A DNA stretch of 64,000 nucleotides from Odobenus rosmarus divergens (GCF_000321225.1 NW_004451517.1:124001-188000), one strand, 5' to 3'. Counted from the stretch's first letter, positions 31,046 through 42,260 are shown. Notes: a model not told the origin generated them from the sequence alone. A program made the numbers and translations.

Positions 31046-31934
31046 TCTGGGCTCCACCAACAGGGACCAAAGCCTGAGGCCAGATTACGAGAAGGCCCGG
31101 ATTCTGGCAGAGATAGGCCTGACCACACGTCAGCCTCCGAAGCCTGGCGACAGGTACCCCGCCTCCATCCGGGGCCTGGACCAGAGAAGATGGCCCATGG
31201 TGGACGCGCCCCTCGAGGCCCGGGCCACCACGCTGAGGAAGGCCCGCCTCGAGGCCCAGTCCTCGAGCAGGGAGTTTGTTCTTCCATAAAAGGAAGCTGG
31301 ATTTGCAGAAGGAGCCACATTTGGCTGGTGAAGTTCATCCAATCAAAAGTTGTACCCGAGTTGTTATAATTCAAACTCAGATGTCGATTTCAACCCCTAT
31401 CTCACGACTATTTTGAGCCCAGGAAAGCCCACAAGCGTGTCTATTCTGAGACAGCGACACAAAAAGATCCAGTTAGAAAAATGTTCAGAGAAACTTGGGA
31501 ATTATAATTACTCCTACACCCGAGAGCATTCAACTGCTCTCATTTTATAAAGTGGCTTTGCAGAAATTGCATCTTAATGTTCTGCCCCAAAGGCAGTTGG
31601 GAACTGGGGAGTGGGGGGGAGACAATAGTTTTAATTGACAGAAGGCTCTCCCCACCCCAGAGGCTGAGGGAGGAGATGGGCCCAGGCACCCAGAGGCAAG
31701 CAGGTGTCCTGGGAAGATGCGCAGGGGGGCGCTATGGCAGCTTCGCAGAAAGGGGCCCCTGGTGGCAGGAGCGGGGAGGGAATTAGGGGGGGCCCGAGGC
31801 TCAGCAGGAAAAAAGTATCAGCCTTATTTATAAATGACAATGTTGGCCTCCATATAGTGGCTGTTTGACGTGATGGCCGGGACTGTAGTAAGCCGTGGAC
31901 ATGTCTGAAATCACGTCATTATCAGAACAGCCCC
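31046..31934. other. Unique stretch with a candidate conserved island
   Basis: GC-rich to 31260. An AT-rich repeat-free block at 31330-31560 has GTTGTTATAATTCAAACTCA and GGAATTATAATTACTCC (an ATAATTA/TAATTAT homeodomain palindrome). Two weak CTCF-like cores lie at 31721-31734 and 31752-31772. No gene seen. Confidence 0.4.
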
Positions 31935-32075
31935 TCCAAATACGTTCTATTGGCATCTCCCTTCCATAGCTGACAAAAGTAAGGCAGAGAGGCATAATCA
32001 CTTCCTCAAGTCACACAGCGCAGCACTGCAGTCAGGATCAGAACACAGGCTCTGGCTTCAGTCCTCCATTGCCTG
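31935..32075 (-). mobile_element. MIR SINE
   Basis: Antisense core: AAAGTAAGGCAGAGAGGCAT, CTTCCTCAAGTCACACAGCG, AGGATCAGAACACAGGCTCT. Confidence 0.75.
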
Positions 32076-32094
32076 TAAGTCTCAGACTGACTGT

Positions 32095-32545
32095 AGCAGG
32101 TGGAATGACCGTGTGCCCTCGTCCTAGCCCCTGGAATTTGCCCATGTGGTCTTCTGCGGAAAAGAGAGGTGTTTGAGGGTGTCAGTAAGCTTAGGATCTC
32201 GAGATGAGGTCTTCCTGGGTTACCTGAGTGGGCCCTAAGTGGGCCCTAAATCCAACAAGTGTCCTTATAAGAGACAGAAGGGGAGAGACACAGGGGAAGG
32301 GGAGAGACCATAGAAAGAGGTGGGGAGACTGGAGTGAGCAGCCACAGGCCAGGGAAGCTGGGGACCACCAGCAACTGTAAGACGTGAGGGTGCCTTCTCC
32401 CCTACAGCCTCAAGGAGGGGTGTGGCCCTACTGACACCCTGACCTGGGCCTTCTGGCCTCCAGAACTGTGAACAAATACATTTCTGTGGTTTTAGGCTCC
32501 CCAGTTTAGGGTCACTTGTTAGGACAGCCTCAGGAAATGAATCCA
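32095..32545 (+). mobile_element. MLT1 ERVL-MaLR LTR
   Basis: Sense text: GTAGCAGGTGGAATGACCGT, CTTAGGATCTCGAGATGAGG, CAAGTGTCCTTATAAGAGAC, TTCTGGCCTCCAGAACTGTG, TTTCTGTGGTTTTAGGCTCC, ending GTCACTTGTTAGGACAGCC. Contains an 11-base tandem copy AGTGGGCCCTA at 32227-32248. Confidence 0.87.
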
Positions 32546-32564
32546 TGAGCCCAAAAATGTCACT

Positions 32565-32665
32565 ACTCTATTAAAGATGAGGCCGCTGAGGCTTGGGGGT
32601 GCCGTGGCTGTGCGCACAAACGGTGGGTGGCCGAACAGAGACTCAGGCCCCATCTGTCTTCACTC
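32565..32665 (-). mobile_element. MIR SINE fragment
   Basis: Antisense MIR core: TATTAAAGATGAGGCCGCTG, AGGCTTGGGGGTGCCGTGGC, GGGTGGCCGAACAGAGACTC. Confidence 0.6.
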
Positions 32666-33207
32666 CAAACACGGCCCTCCCACCAGTCTGTGAAGTGTCC
32701 CTGGGAAGGCAGCCTCTCAGGGTCAGGGAGCCCACTGGTCAGGGCTCTGGAGGGCTGACCGCCATGCAACGTGGGTTGGACAGAGGGCTCTGGGCCACCA
32801 TTCCTTTGGTGCTTGGATCTACTTACATGCTCAAATTTCTAGGAACCCGAGGCAGCCCTTGCATCTTGAAGACGCTATCTTTGGAAATTCTTGCTTGTGA
32901 GGGGCTCAAGCTGCCTTCCAAGGCTCCTGGTTATTCTGCTGGTGTTACTCTGAGCACGTCGGGGGGGAGGGACTCACGCAGTGTCTGGTGATGTGCCGCC
33001 TCACAAAATCTGAGCCAAGAGTGCCTCCCACCCTCGGATAGCTGTAGTCAGCAGTCAAGTTCCCCCGACGTGGTCTGACTCAAGGTGCGTTCACCAGAGA
33101 GGGCTGGCTCAAGACCCAAGGAGACAGGACGTTTCTCCTTGTCTCTCAGGTCACCTTGCCTGGCACAGGGTTACCCTTAAAAAGTTGGAGGTAATGGGAA
33201 CAGAAGC
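32666..33207. other. Unique stretch, nothing recognised
   Basis: No repeat or coding signature seen. Confidence 0.45.
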
Positions 33208-33350
33208 GCCTGCGTGCCGGGTGCTGCCTCCAGGCCAGCCAGGCCTCTAAACCTTTTACGTGCACCATCTCATCCCATCCTTACTGGACTTTCACAGTGC
33301 CATTAGTATTCCCATTTTACAGGAGAAGAGAGTAAGTCAGACTCACCTGC
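33208..33350 (-). mobile_element. MIR SINE fragment
   Basis: CTAAACCTTTTACGTGCACC, ATCTCATCCCATCCTTACTG, ATTCCCATTTTACAGGAGAA: antisense MIR. Confidence 0.75.
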
Positions 33351-34214
33351 GTGATAACCTTTAACCTTGCTCTGGTTCCGAGGTCGGCGAACTTCTGAGC
33401 AGAGATTGCAACCGAACTCTGTAAGCGCAGCGGCTGAGCTCCCGGCCTCTCTTCCCTAAGATGCCCCCTGATGGCTTCAGCACTTGGCGGCGTGGCGATC
33501 CTGGAGCCTCGGAGCCCTTTCCCTGGGCTACCGGACAGAGCCCTACCCAGGCCAGCCCCAGCGCACCCCCGTAAACACCTGACCGGGATGGACAGGGTGC
33601 GCTCGGCAGACTGGCCTTCACTGAGTTGGGTTCCCTTGGTCTGACTCGGTCTGGGTTTACTTACATTGACTTAATCTGAGTCGACTTGAGAGGACATGAG
33701 TTGACAAATTGAGTAAAAGACAGTTGGGACTATTTCTGGGAAGTTTAAGAAAGTTCCTTTTGCTCCTCTGGGCCCACCCAGCGCCCATCGCTCCGACTGG
33801 GCTGGAGCTGGGGGAGGGGACAGACCGGCTCAGAAGTGACAGCCCCGGGAGCCCGGCCAGGCCCCGCCAGCACCACAGACACCAAAGCAGGGCAAAGTCA
33901 GCGGCATCTGTGCGAGGAGCCACGTTTCCGACTCCGTGCCAAGGCAACACAGGGGCCATATGGGCACAGAGGGGAAAGGCAAAGGCAGGCACACGGAGCA
34001 AACCCCGAGCCCAGCCCTGCCCACGGGTCACAAACGCTGCTGTCTGCTCCAGACCTAAGGGGAAGAAAGGGAGCCCAACACCCATGGCCTTGACCTACCA
34101 GAGCTTCCCGTGGGGGCCAACGTGACTCCAGGGCCCATGAGAGTGACCACCCTCCAGGGTTTCATTCCCGACCTTGGTTCTGGAAGTTTCTCCCCTCCTT
34201 GGGAAAGGTGGGCT
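33351..34214. other. Unique stretch, no gene recognised
   Basis: No repeat recognised. At 33600-33710, GAGT/GACT cores recur (TGACTCGGTCTG, TGAGTCGACTTGAG, CATGAGTTGAC), perhaps a decayed short tandem repeat. Frames at 33657-34125 on both strands are compositional. Confidence 0.4.
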
Positions 34215-34395
34215 TAGAAGTCAGTCAGATCTAGGTGAGCAACCCTGGTTGACTTGCTGTGGGCAAGTGGCTTCAGTTCTGTGGGCCTCTGGTTTCTCCT
34301 CTCTGAACTGGGAACAACAATGCGGAGTGGAAAACACTCCATGGTGAGCATTTAACTCTGTGCTTGACATGCAGCGGGCACACAGCTGATGCTAG
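34215..34395 (+). mobile_element. MIR SINE
   Basis: Sense MIR: AGAAGTCAGTCAGATCTAGG, GCTGTGGGCAAGTGGCTTCA, TTTCTCCTCTCTGAACTGGG, CTTGACATGCAGCGGGCACA. Confidence 0.72.
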
Positions 34396-34574
34396 CTGCC
34401 GGGACAGCCCTGGGAGGACAAGGTGGTCGGCCCCCGTGGACCACCAGGGCAGGAGAGGAGGCATGAAGTCATGGATGAGGCCTCTTTCCACTTGCCACCG
34501 GCGGCCAACACATCAATTCCTTCTCTCACGTTGCTAAAGGACCGTGCTGGCTACGTGGGTTGAGCTCAGTCTGC

Positions 34575-34655
34575 ACATATGCATTTCACTCGTGTGATCT
34601 CATGAGGTCACCTAACGACCCTGTCCTTACCTCCTGTCTATGGATGATGGAACCC
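34575..34655 (-). mobile_element. MIR SINE fragment
   Basis: GTGTGATCTCATGAGGTCAC, ACCTCCTGTCTATGGATGAT, GGAACCCAGGCCC: weak antisense MIR. Confidence 0.45.
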
Positions 34656-34664
34656 AGGCCCTGT

Positions 34665-34762
34665 GGCCAACTGTCCTGGTTTGCCTGGGACGCAAATGTC
34701 TTCCAGGTCGTGGGACTTTCAGTGCAACAACTGAAAACTGGGACAAATGGGTCACCCTAGAC
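34665..34762 (+). mobile_element. Short old mammalian repeat of the CCGGGAC type
   Basis: CTGTCCTGGTTTGCCTGGGA, GGGACTTTCAGTGCAACAAC, TGGGACAAATGGGTCACCCT follow a common mammalian repeat made of GGGACAGT/CCGGTTTGCCC motifs. Family name not assigned. Confidence 0.4.
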
Positions 34763-34964
34763 CAGGAGGACTTCCCCAGCCACGGGATCAGCCCTTAGCA
34801 ATGTCAGCGAGCATCCAGACCTGGGGCAAGCCGTGTCTTCACGGGGTCCATTCTTGAGTGGAAGCAACTCAGCCAGACGTGGGATTTCTCCTTCCACCCG
34901 CCTTCCCGCAAACCCCTTGAGAAGTTACAGTCAGGTTTGTCCAAGGGGGCATCCTCAGCACGAA

Positions 34965-35090
34965 TCCATCATGTTTCCCAGCAGCCCCACAGAGAAGATA
35001 CCCCCCAGTCCCATTTTACAGCACGTGCAAACTGAAGCCTCCAGAGGTCGATAGGTTCCCTGGAGGCCTGTAACCACACAGGTCTGTACC
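34965..35090 (-). mobile_element. MIR SINE fragment
   Basis: CCAGTCCCATTTTACAGCAC, GTGCAAACTGAAGCCTCCAG and TAACCACACAGGTCTG are antisense MIR. Confidence 0.55.
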
Positions 35091-35899
35091 CGCACACCCC
35101 TGGGGGTCTGGAGCAGACTTTGGAAATATTCAGAAGTATTTGTGGGAAAGAGGAGCTGTCTCAGGTTTCACTTGGGGTATAAACACAGCAGGATCCTACA
35201 CAGTCATTTTGTAAAATTCCTAAACCCAACCCAAACCAAAACAAACAGTGAAGGAGACGCCAGTCTGCATCAGGGGACCTGTCTCATGAATGTTTGTGCT
35301 CACCTGAAGCTCCAGCCAAAGCCCACAAGGGGCAGTGGGGAGGGGAGCATAGAAAGGGGTGGTGGGCTGGGGGGGGATGGGGACCCTGTACAGACCCAGG
35401 GGAAGAAGCTGCTTCTCAGCCGAGCTGAGCCCTCTGGGGCTCACAGGCCCTGCGTCAAGGCCTTGAGAATGAAAATTGCCAATGCCCAGCCATGAGTGTT
35501 TGGGAGGGTGACCCGGCCAGCTTCTCTGTGGGGGATCGATCCCCACCCCCCTGGGCCACAGCCCACTGCCCTCAGACACTGCACCTTGTTTGGCAGTACC
35601 CTGGAGCAAAGAAATTAAGCAAAAGTACTGATTTGTTCGGCAGGTGGTGCAGACATCTGTAAGCTGGCTTTGTCTGGGGCAGCAGGATCCAGGGTCTGGG
35701 TCCCAGGAAAGGGCAGCCAGGGGGCCCCAGAGATGTTTGCCAGTTGGGCCCCGGGAGTAGAAAGTGTCGTCTCCTTCATGGGTTCGGGGAGCCTGGGAAA
35801 GGCAGGCCCTAAGGACCCAAATCACTAGGGTAATAAATTGGGAAGAAGAGTGGTCATCAGCCCTGTTCTTGTTGACTGAGAGCATGTGACACGTCAGCA
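35091..35899. other. Unique stretch, no gene recognised
   Basis: No repeat recognised. A long minus-strand frame across 35220-35963 has no recognisable domain and runs into MIR-like sequence, so I treat it as spurious. Confidence 0.45.
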
Positions 35900-35990
35900 C
35901 TGGCCAAGTGTTTCCCGACATCCTCTCATTTACTCCCTGCCACGGCCTCTGGGGAAGGGCCATTCCAGCCAGTGGCCCCAGTTTGGAGGT
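35900..35990 (-). mobile_element. Possible MIR fragment
   Basis: CCGACATCCTCTCATTTACT, CCCTGCCACGGCCTCTGGGG resembles the antisense MIR 3' region. Weak. Confidence 0.35.
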
Positions 35991-36705
35991 GGCTGGACCC
36001 CCAGATTGAAGCCTCCATTCCTACTCCTTGCTCTGCTATTCGGAAGCTGGGGGCTCTGCATGGAGTGCGGACATCCCCAGGCTGGTGGAGGGGGAGGGTG
36101 CTGCCAGGCTTCTGACTCTGACGCTGGCTGCCCAGGTGGTCTCAGAGGCCCCTCATTGCCCTGAGCCTCATGTCCCCATCTGGGCGCCCAGCCCCATGTA
36201 TAGACGGTTTGGTTGGTGTGGACTTACTTCAGCCTCAGACTTTCAAGGAGCCCAGACGCTGAAGTGCCCCCAGCAAGAGCCCTAAGACTGGTATACCCTG
36301 AGGCCATCCAAGCAGGGTTCTCAGTGGATCCTCCCAAGATGCTGGCAGGGCTGAGCAATCACAAATACCAAAGAACCCTGGGCTTCCCGGACACCCCCAG
36401 GTATGGGGTGTCCCAAGCGGGCCTCCTCCAGGCCCCACCTGGCACCCCCAATCAGCTCCTGTCTCAGGACTCCCATATGCTTTTATCCGAAGGGATGGCT
36501 GAGGTGAGGGGGCGTGTGTAGGCTTTGGGGTCAGGCCAAGTCCTGCTCTGTACCCATCAGGATGGGACCTGGCATTCCGGGAGCTCTCTGAGCCCACAAC
36601 CCTGTTTGTGAGGTGGCCACTTCCAGGCCAGCTCGGGGTGGGGAGGTGCAGAGGGGTCGGGGGCCGCGGTCAGCAGAGCCTGCGGCACGCCCAAGGCCAC
36701 CACAA

Positions 36706-36713
36706 TGACGTCA
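36706..36713. promoter_or_regulatory. Full CRE palindrome
   Basis: TGACGTCA, the consensus CREB/ATF site, in a CpG-bearing local context (CACAATGACGTCACTCAGCA). It is a single site with no promoter evidence beside it. Confidence 0.35.
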
Positions 36714-37794
36714 CTCAGCACTGCTGTCAAGGGGCCAGTGGTGGCCAAGGTGAGGGGAAGCGTTGCCCCCAGCAGCCGAGCAAGGGCTGGGCGGGGCAGC
36801 ATCCCCAGGAGCCAGAGTGCAGGGTGGGGAGCGAGGTGGGCATAGGGTGGGAGAGGCACCCGGAAGGCCTGGCCGTGTGGGCACTCTCGGGGCCCCCTCG
36901 GAGTTGCCCAGCCAGGGTGGCAGGGGAGGCACTTACCCATCCACCCCTGTGCCCCGTGGGTCAAAAGTCGCCATAGGCATCACTGCCTCCAGTCCAGCTG
37001 GTACCCATGTGTGTGCCCAGTGGGCAGCAAGCCCCAGGGCAGGCAGGAAGAGGGTTGGCGGTGGGGGCAGGAGCTGTTAGATGGATGGTCAGGTCAGAAC
37101 GGCGTCCTCGGGAGTTGGAGGTGGGCAGGTCTAAGGCTGCAGTAAAGAACAGGGGGAGCGGTACCCTACAAGAGGGAGAGAGGCTGGTGTAGAAAGGGCA
37201 AGCCAGAGGGAGGGCTGAGATGTCTCAGGGACCCCCCCAACCTGCTGCATTTCCTGGCTCTGGACAGGGATGGACTGAGCGCATGGTACCCCAAACCTTC
37301 AGTGGACAAGTCTGGCTCAGCAACAGCATTTATGAGGCTGGGTGCAACATGCAAATACGGGGCCCTCTATTCAGAGATTGTTAAGAACTTCAGGATGGCA
37401 ACAACAGCACGTTAAACCAGGCAGCGGCGGCCCTTTGAAACACGGTGCCCTGGGCACCTGCCCAGGTTGTAGACCCATGAAGCCAGCCCGGGGCAGACGT
37501 TGCCAAGGCTCAGTCAGGAAGGTTGTGCAAGTGTCTATGCTGCTGGTAAATGGCCAGATTGGGATGTGGATTCAGTTCTGTCCCGCCCCAAAGTCTGTGC
37601 TCCAAATCCAGACTGGGTTCTGGGCCCACAGAAGATACAAAGGACACATGCATGTACAAGATTCCGGCTGCGGGGCACAATCCCAGGGGCTACACCCAGC
37701 CTGGCACACTTCGACGTGTGTGCGTGCCGTGTGCTGCCCAGCAGCCCCTCCCACCGTTTCTACTGAGAGCACCCCACTCTCCTGCGGTACACCT

Positions 37795-37818
37795 CCTCCC
37801 TCCCTCCCTCCCTCCCCA
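37795..37818 (+). repeat. (CCCT)n simple repeat
   Basis: Five to six CTCC units in a row. Confidence 0.85.
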
Positions 37819-37864
37819 TCCACCGGGTTTGGGTGGGGCTGATCTCACCCCTAAGGCCCTCACC

Positions 37865-38205
37865 CGGCTTCCTGACTATGGTGATTGGTTCAGTGATGGG
37901 CATGTGACCCCAGCCCAGCCAATGAGAGGCAGCCACAGACGTTGTGAAGAGAATTTGGGAAAGGGATGTATTCTCTCTCCTGGGGATGCTAAGCTGTGGG
38001 AATGTAGGCTGGAAGCTCGTGGAAGTCATGGCATGAGAAGCCCCTGCTGAGACTGGAACCTCCATGAACAAAAGCATAGTCAAAGGATGGAGAGAGAGAC
38101 ATTGCTTGTGGCACTGTCAGATCCCCTGGATCTAGCTGTGCCTGAAGCTACCAGATCTCTGAACTTTTCTACTTAAGCCAGTTTGAGTTGAATTTGGTTC
38201 AGTGA
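37865..38205 (-). mobile_element. Old interspersed repeat, family A of this window
   Basis: Reverse complement reads CAACTCAAACTGGCTTAAGT, GGTAGCTTCAGGCACAGCTA GATCCAGGGG, CAGCTTAGCATCCCC, and GGGTCACATGCCCATCACTG AACCAATCACC. The same modules occur at 44130-44235 and 51530-51880. It is a known type of mammalian dispersed repeat, but I cannot name it securely. Confidence 0.55.
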
Positions 38206-39479
38206 CCCAGAAGAATAAGAGGAACAGGGCTCCAGGCAGCTTGAGAGTGGGGAACGTAGTTTGGCTATGAGGAGCTTCCCACGCCTATGAGCCCTGAAGT
38301 CTTCCTAGGACATCCCCTGGCTTCCTGATGGTTAGAACTGATGGTTCATCTACCCGCCGATGAATATCAGTATAAAGCACCAGACGGAAGGCATCTGGTT
38401 TCTGTAGGGTGGAGATGGCCTTCCTTCCTGACCCCTTTACAGGAGTTGCTCTGGGGGTGCTTCATGGGCTGAATGAAAGGAAGCTAATGGCCAGGAGTAA
38501 GCTAATGCCAACCATTCACAGTTCCTACCCCAGAGTGCGGGGAAAACCTGGGATCTTTTGGGCAGGAGGGATGTGTCAGAGGAGGGGACCTTTGGAACCC
38601 AGAAGGAAGATTCTCTGGTGCAGACGGCTGGTCCCCCCAGGGCTGTGACAGGTCTCCATGGCATTTTTAGGCATGAGCCCAACCTGGGAGTCACAGCGAG
38701 GTGTGCCAGCTCCCGGCTGACAGAGAGGATCCATGGACGGGGGCAAGTGGGGAAGGCTCAGAAGGCAGTGGACGGGTGGGAACTGGCAGGGGGCCTCAAG
38801 GTGAGCGGTCGTGGCTGAGGAGTTGGGAAAGAGGAGTGTGGAGAGAGACGAGGAGAAAGAGGAAGGGGTGGGGGGACAGAGGCGGTGAGAGAGGAGGCAG
38901 GGAAGGAAACCCACAGCGGCTCATGTTCAACCCGAGAGAGGAAAATTCCACTTTCTTCCCCTGAAACCTCCTCCCTCACCAGGCAGACTTCTTTAGCTAA
39001 GAAGATATGTTTTGTTTGATATATTTTTTCTTTCATCAGTGAACTGTCAAAATTACAGATGCTTGGCATAAAGGAGAAGCCAGTTTCCTCTATCCCTTTT
39101 GGATTTTTCGGATAAAATTTCCTGGCTCTGTCTCCTTGTCACATCATTAAGGAGAAGTTTATTTTCTTTGGGGCAAAAGTGTCGACTCTGATTAGCTTTC
39201 AACAAGACAGCCTCGTCAGTGACTCGCCATGATGCAAAATTAGGAAATATCTCTTGGGGAATCTGTAAGCCAGTAGTCACTTTTCTCTCTCCTAAAGGAA
39301 ATGCAGTTTTGGTTTTGGTGGGCATGGAAGTAATTTTGCTTTTATATAGACAATGTAAAATTCACCCATGAATCAGAAGGAATCGGGGACAATGGGCCTT
39401 ATAAGTTTTGTATTGAACTGTAAATACCCACTGAAAGGCAGCCCATCATGGGTGCATGGAAGGCTCAGCCCTTCCATGT
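38206..39479. other. Unique stretch, mixed
   Basis: No transposon recognised. GC-rich and purine-rich to 38935, then AT-rich and possibly conserved at 38940-39420 (AGATATGTTTTGTTTGATAT, TTTTGGATTTTTCGGATAAA, AGGAGAAGTTTATTTTCTTT). Confidence 0.4.
38805..38910 (+). repeat. Purine-rich low-complexity tract
   Basis: About 100 bases of almost pure G/A (GAGGAGTTGGGAAAGAGGAG onward). It could form triplex DNA but has no clear unit. Confidence 0.7.
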
Positions 39480-39600
39480 GGCACCTCATCCCATGCTCAC
39501 TGCAGCCCTGGGAGTCCCTGCGGGCCATCTGCCCATTTCACTGATGAGCAACCTGGAGATCAGCAGCATCAGTCACTGGCTTGGGGTCACATGACTGTGA
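39480..39600 (-). mobile_element. MIR SINE
   Basis: CACCTCATCCCATGCTCACT, TGCCCATTTCACTGATGAGC, GGCTTGGGGTCACATGACTG: antisense MIR. Confidence 0.75.
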
Positions 39601-39604
39601 GAAA

Positions 39605-39790
39605 TTCATTTCGCTGTGTCCTCATGTGGTGAAAGTGGCCTCTTTTATAAGAACACTACTCCCATCCACAAGGGCTCCACCCTCATCACCTGAACACCTC
39701 CCAAAGGCCTTACCTCCAAATACTATCACATGGGGGGCTAGGATTTGAGCATAGGAATTGGGGGGGGCGGGGAGGAGGACACAGACATGC
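39605..39790 (-). mobile_element. MST/THE-class MaLR LTR fragment
   Basis: CTGTGTCCTCATGTGGTGAA, TTTTATAAGAACACTACTCC, CAAGGGCTCCACCCTCATCA, CACCTCCCAAAGGCCTTACC, CAAATACTATCACATGGGGG: the antisense of the 5' half of a MaLR LTR. Confidence 0.85.
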
Positions 39791-39819
39791 CCTCTATAGC
39801 AGCCAAGCTTCATCTAAGT

Positions 39820-40000
39820 GTTTTTGCCCTTATTGAGTCCCTTAGTCCCCACAATAACCCCACTAGGAAGCTTTAGCCTTATTTCCACTTTACAAGGGAG
39901 GGAACTGAGAAGTTCTTTCCTCCCCCATCATCACTTGGCCAGTGGGCAGCAGAAAGGGATGGGCCCGGGCAGTCTGGATTCAGAGTTTGCGCTCATAGCC
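39820..40000 (-). mobile_element. MIR SINE
   Basis: CCCCACAATAACCCCACTAG, ATTTCCACTTTACAAGGGAG, CTTGGCCAGTGGGCAGCAGA, GGGCAGTCTGGATTCAGAG: antisense MIR from 3' to 5'. Confidence 0.8.
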
Positions 40001-40439
40001 AGGGCTGGGACCAGGGTGATCAAGCAAGGCACCCAGGCTGCAAAATTTAGAGAGAGGTCCTTCTTGGGACTGTACAGGTCCAGGGTCGATGCCAGAGAGT
40101 CAGGCATCCCCAGATTTCGCACCGTGGGTGTCTCATTTTCTTCACCCTTGTTGGGACCCTGTTCATGACTCTGAACACTGCCCCCTGGGACGAGGTTCCC
40201 CCATAGTCCTGGCCCGATCACGGCACAGCACTTGGAACCTGAGCCGAGAGAAGTGCTGGCCTGGTTCTGAGGCTGACCTAAGGTCACATGCCTCCACACG
40301 CAAGAAGGCTATCGGGGTAATTGAGGCAATTATACACAGGCCTTATGCAAGAAATAATTTGTTCCTTTGATCTGAATTTTTCAAGAGGCTTTAAGGAACT
40401 GGCAATAAAATACATTACAACTTGATTTAAAAATGTATT
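40001..40439. other. Unique stretch, nothing recognised
   Basis: No repeat or coding signature. AT-rich toward its right end, where the L1 begins. Confidence 0.4.
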
Positions 40440-41429
40440 CACAGACTTCCAGTTTCCGTTCCAACATGTAGAGCTTAGAAGTCATCGTTCTCATCCTCAC
40501 AACAAGAAAAAAAGCTGAACATACCGAAAACGAACATCTCTTCTTAGATCCTTCAGAGAATCGAGGTCACGGGGCCCACGGCTGCCGCAGAAACCTGAGC
40601 GGCGCACGGACAGGCGCGGAGTCACGGCTCACGGGGACTGGGAGCTGCGGGGGCCAGTAGCTGGCAAGAACACTTCCACCGCAATTGACCCGTTGCTGGA
40701 GGCTGAGTGTACTGGCTTGACATGACAGACTCACACAAGGCCCCACACTTTTGTGAGTTTTCCCTCTGGGAGCCGCACCTGTGCTTCCAGCAGGGGGAAG
40801 GAAATCAGCCATTTTGAAACATGCCTCAAACTTTCGATTCTCCTTAGCAGAGGTCTGCACTGAAGGGAAAATACCAGAGCCTCATCTGACCTAGGGAGGG
40901 GCACCTACACAGCAGGAGCCTTCCCCCCCCACACACACACACACTCCTCCAGGCTTCTATCTCGTTTAGGGGAGAAAAGTAAAAATCAAAGAAAAAGAAA
41001 CTTTTCTGAAGGTCACAGTTCAGGGACTCTGACCTGCTGAAAGATATAATTATAAGATTACAGAACACCACCTCTCCCCACCACCTTGCTGTCACATCCC
41101 CAGGACTCCAATATAATAACAGGGGGTTACAACTAGAGCTGCAAGACACTGACTCAATTTAAGAAGGAATTTCTGGAGAAGCCCAAAGGGAGTGAAGCAA
41201 GGACATAAGAGGAAGTTGAAGATTCTGATACCTGTGGCTACAATAAAGATGAAACACAACCCAATTCTGAGCCAGATTGACATCAACCCTCACACTAAAG
41301 TCTATTTACCTAGTTCCTGTTACTCCATACAACATGTCCAGCTTTCAGCAAAAAGTTACAAGGCATACCAAAAGGCAAGAAAAAACATAGCCTGAGAAGA
41401 CAAAGCAGGCAACAGAACCAGAATCCGAT

Positions 41430-42260
41430 ATGGCAGAGATTTCAGAATTATCAGACCAGGAATTAAAAATAATTATGATTAATATGCTAAGGGTTCTATT
41501 AGGGAAAAGTGCAAGAACAGATGTTAACAAAGAGTTGGCAACTCTAAGAAAGGACCGAAAAGAAATGCTGGAAATCAAAAACACTGCAACAGAAAGTGAG
41601 AATGCTTTCAGTGGGCTCATCAATAGACTGGGCTCATCAATAGGAAAGAATCAGTGAGCTTAAAGATGACAGTAGGTACTTCTCAAACTGAAGATCAAAG
41701 AGAAAAAAAGAGTGAAAAGAAACAAAGGAGGAGAAGGAAGAAATAAAATATCCAGGAACTGTGGGACAATTACAAAAGGTGAAACATACGTCAAAGGGAA
41801 TAGCAGAAGAAGAAAAAAGAAAGGGATGGGAGAAATATGTGCATAATAATGTGGTTGAGACTTTCCAAAATTAATGGCACACACCAAAAAACTCAGAGAA
41901 CAGCAAGCAGGGTCAAGGTCAAAAATTCAACACCTGACCATATCATATTCAAACCTTAGAAAACTGAAGACTAGTAGAATATCTTAAAAGAAGCCAGAAG
42001 GGGAAAACATCATCTTACCTACAGAGTAACAAGGATAAAAATAACATCAGATTTCTTCAGAACCTATTCAAGCAAGAAGAGATTTGAGCAAATTATTTTA
42101 AGTGTTGAAAGAAAAAAAACACCAACCTAGAAGTCTGTATCCAGTGAGATTATCTTTCAAATTTGAAGGGCAGATGAGGACTTTCTCAAACAACATTTGT
42201 CACCAGTAGACCTGCCTTCTGAGAAATAATTTAACAAGTTCTTCAGAGAGAAGGAAAATT
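41430..42260 (+). pseudogene. L1 ORF1 (RNA-binding retrotransposon protein) remnant
   Basis: An ATG at 41430 opens a frame beginning MAEISELSDQELKIIMINM, the conserved N-terminus of L1 ORF1p, followed by a coiled-coil-type segment including RKEMLEIKNTATESENAF. The frame stops at 41657, after a 17-base-period local duplication of GGGCTCATCAATAG (41613-41643). Later ORF1 blocks continue in other frames: AGCTTAAAGATGACAGTAGG, AACTGTGGGACAATTACAAA, CTTACCTACAGAGTAACAAG, CTAGAAGTCTGTATCCAGTG. In a live element this protein is a trimeric RNA chaperone. Here it is a broken, non-functional copy. Much of its length is preserved, which suggests an L1 of mammalian-wide to early-carnivore age rather than the oldest class. 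Confidence 0.85.

Larger units (their letters stand above)
35991..37864. other. Unique GC-rich stretch, no gene recognised
   Basis: Nearly 1.9 kb without a recognised transposon. It holds a perfect CRE (36706-36713), a G-rich/CpG-containing part at 36600-36900, and a (CCCT)n run at 37795-37818. Frames around 36557-36976 are open on both strands but match no protein I know. Confidence 0.4.

Noticed and set aside
35220..35963. Minus-strand frame of 247 codons
   Set aside because: No recognisable domain, overlaps MIR-like sequence at its start.
36557..36976. Paired open frames on both strands around the CRE
   Set aside because: One minus-strand segment looks hydrophobic, but there is no homology I know, no signal for splicing, and both strands are open because of GC content.
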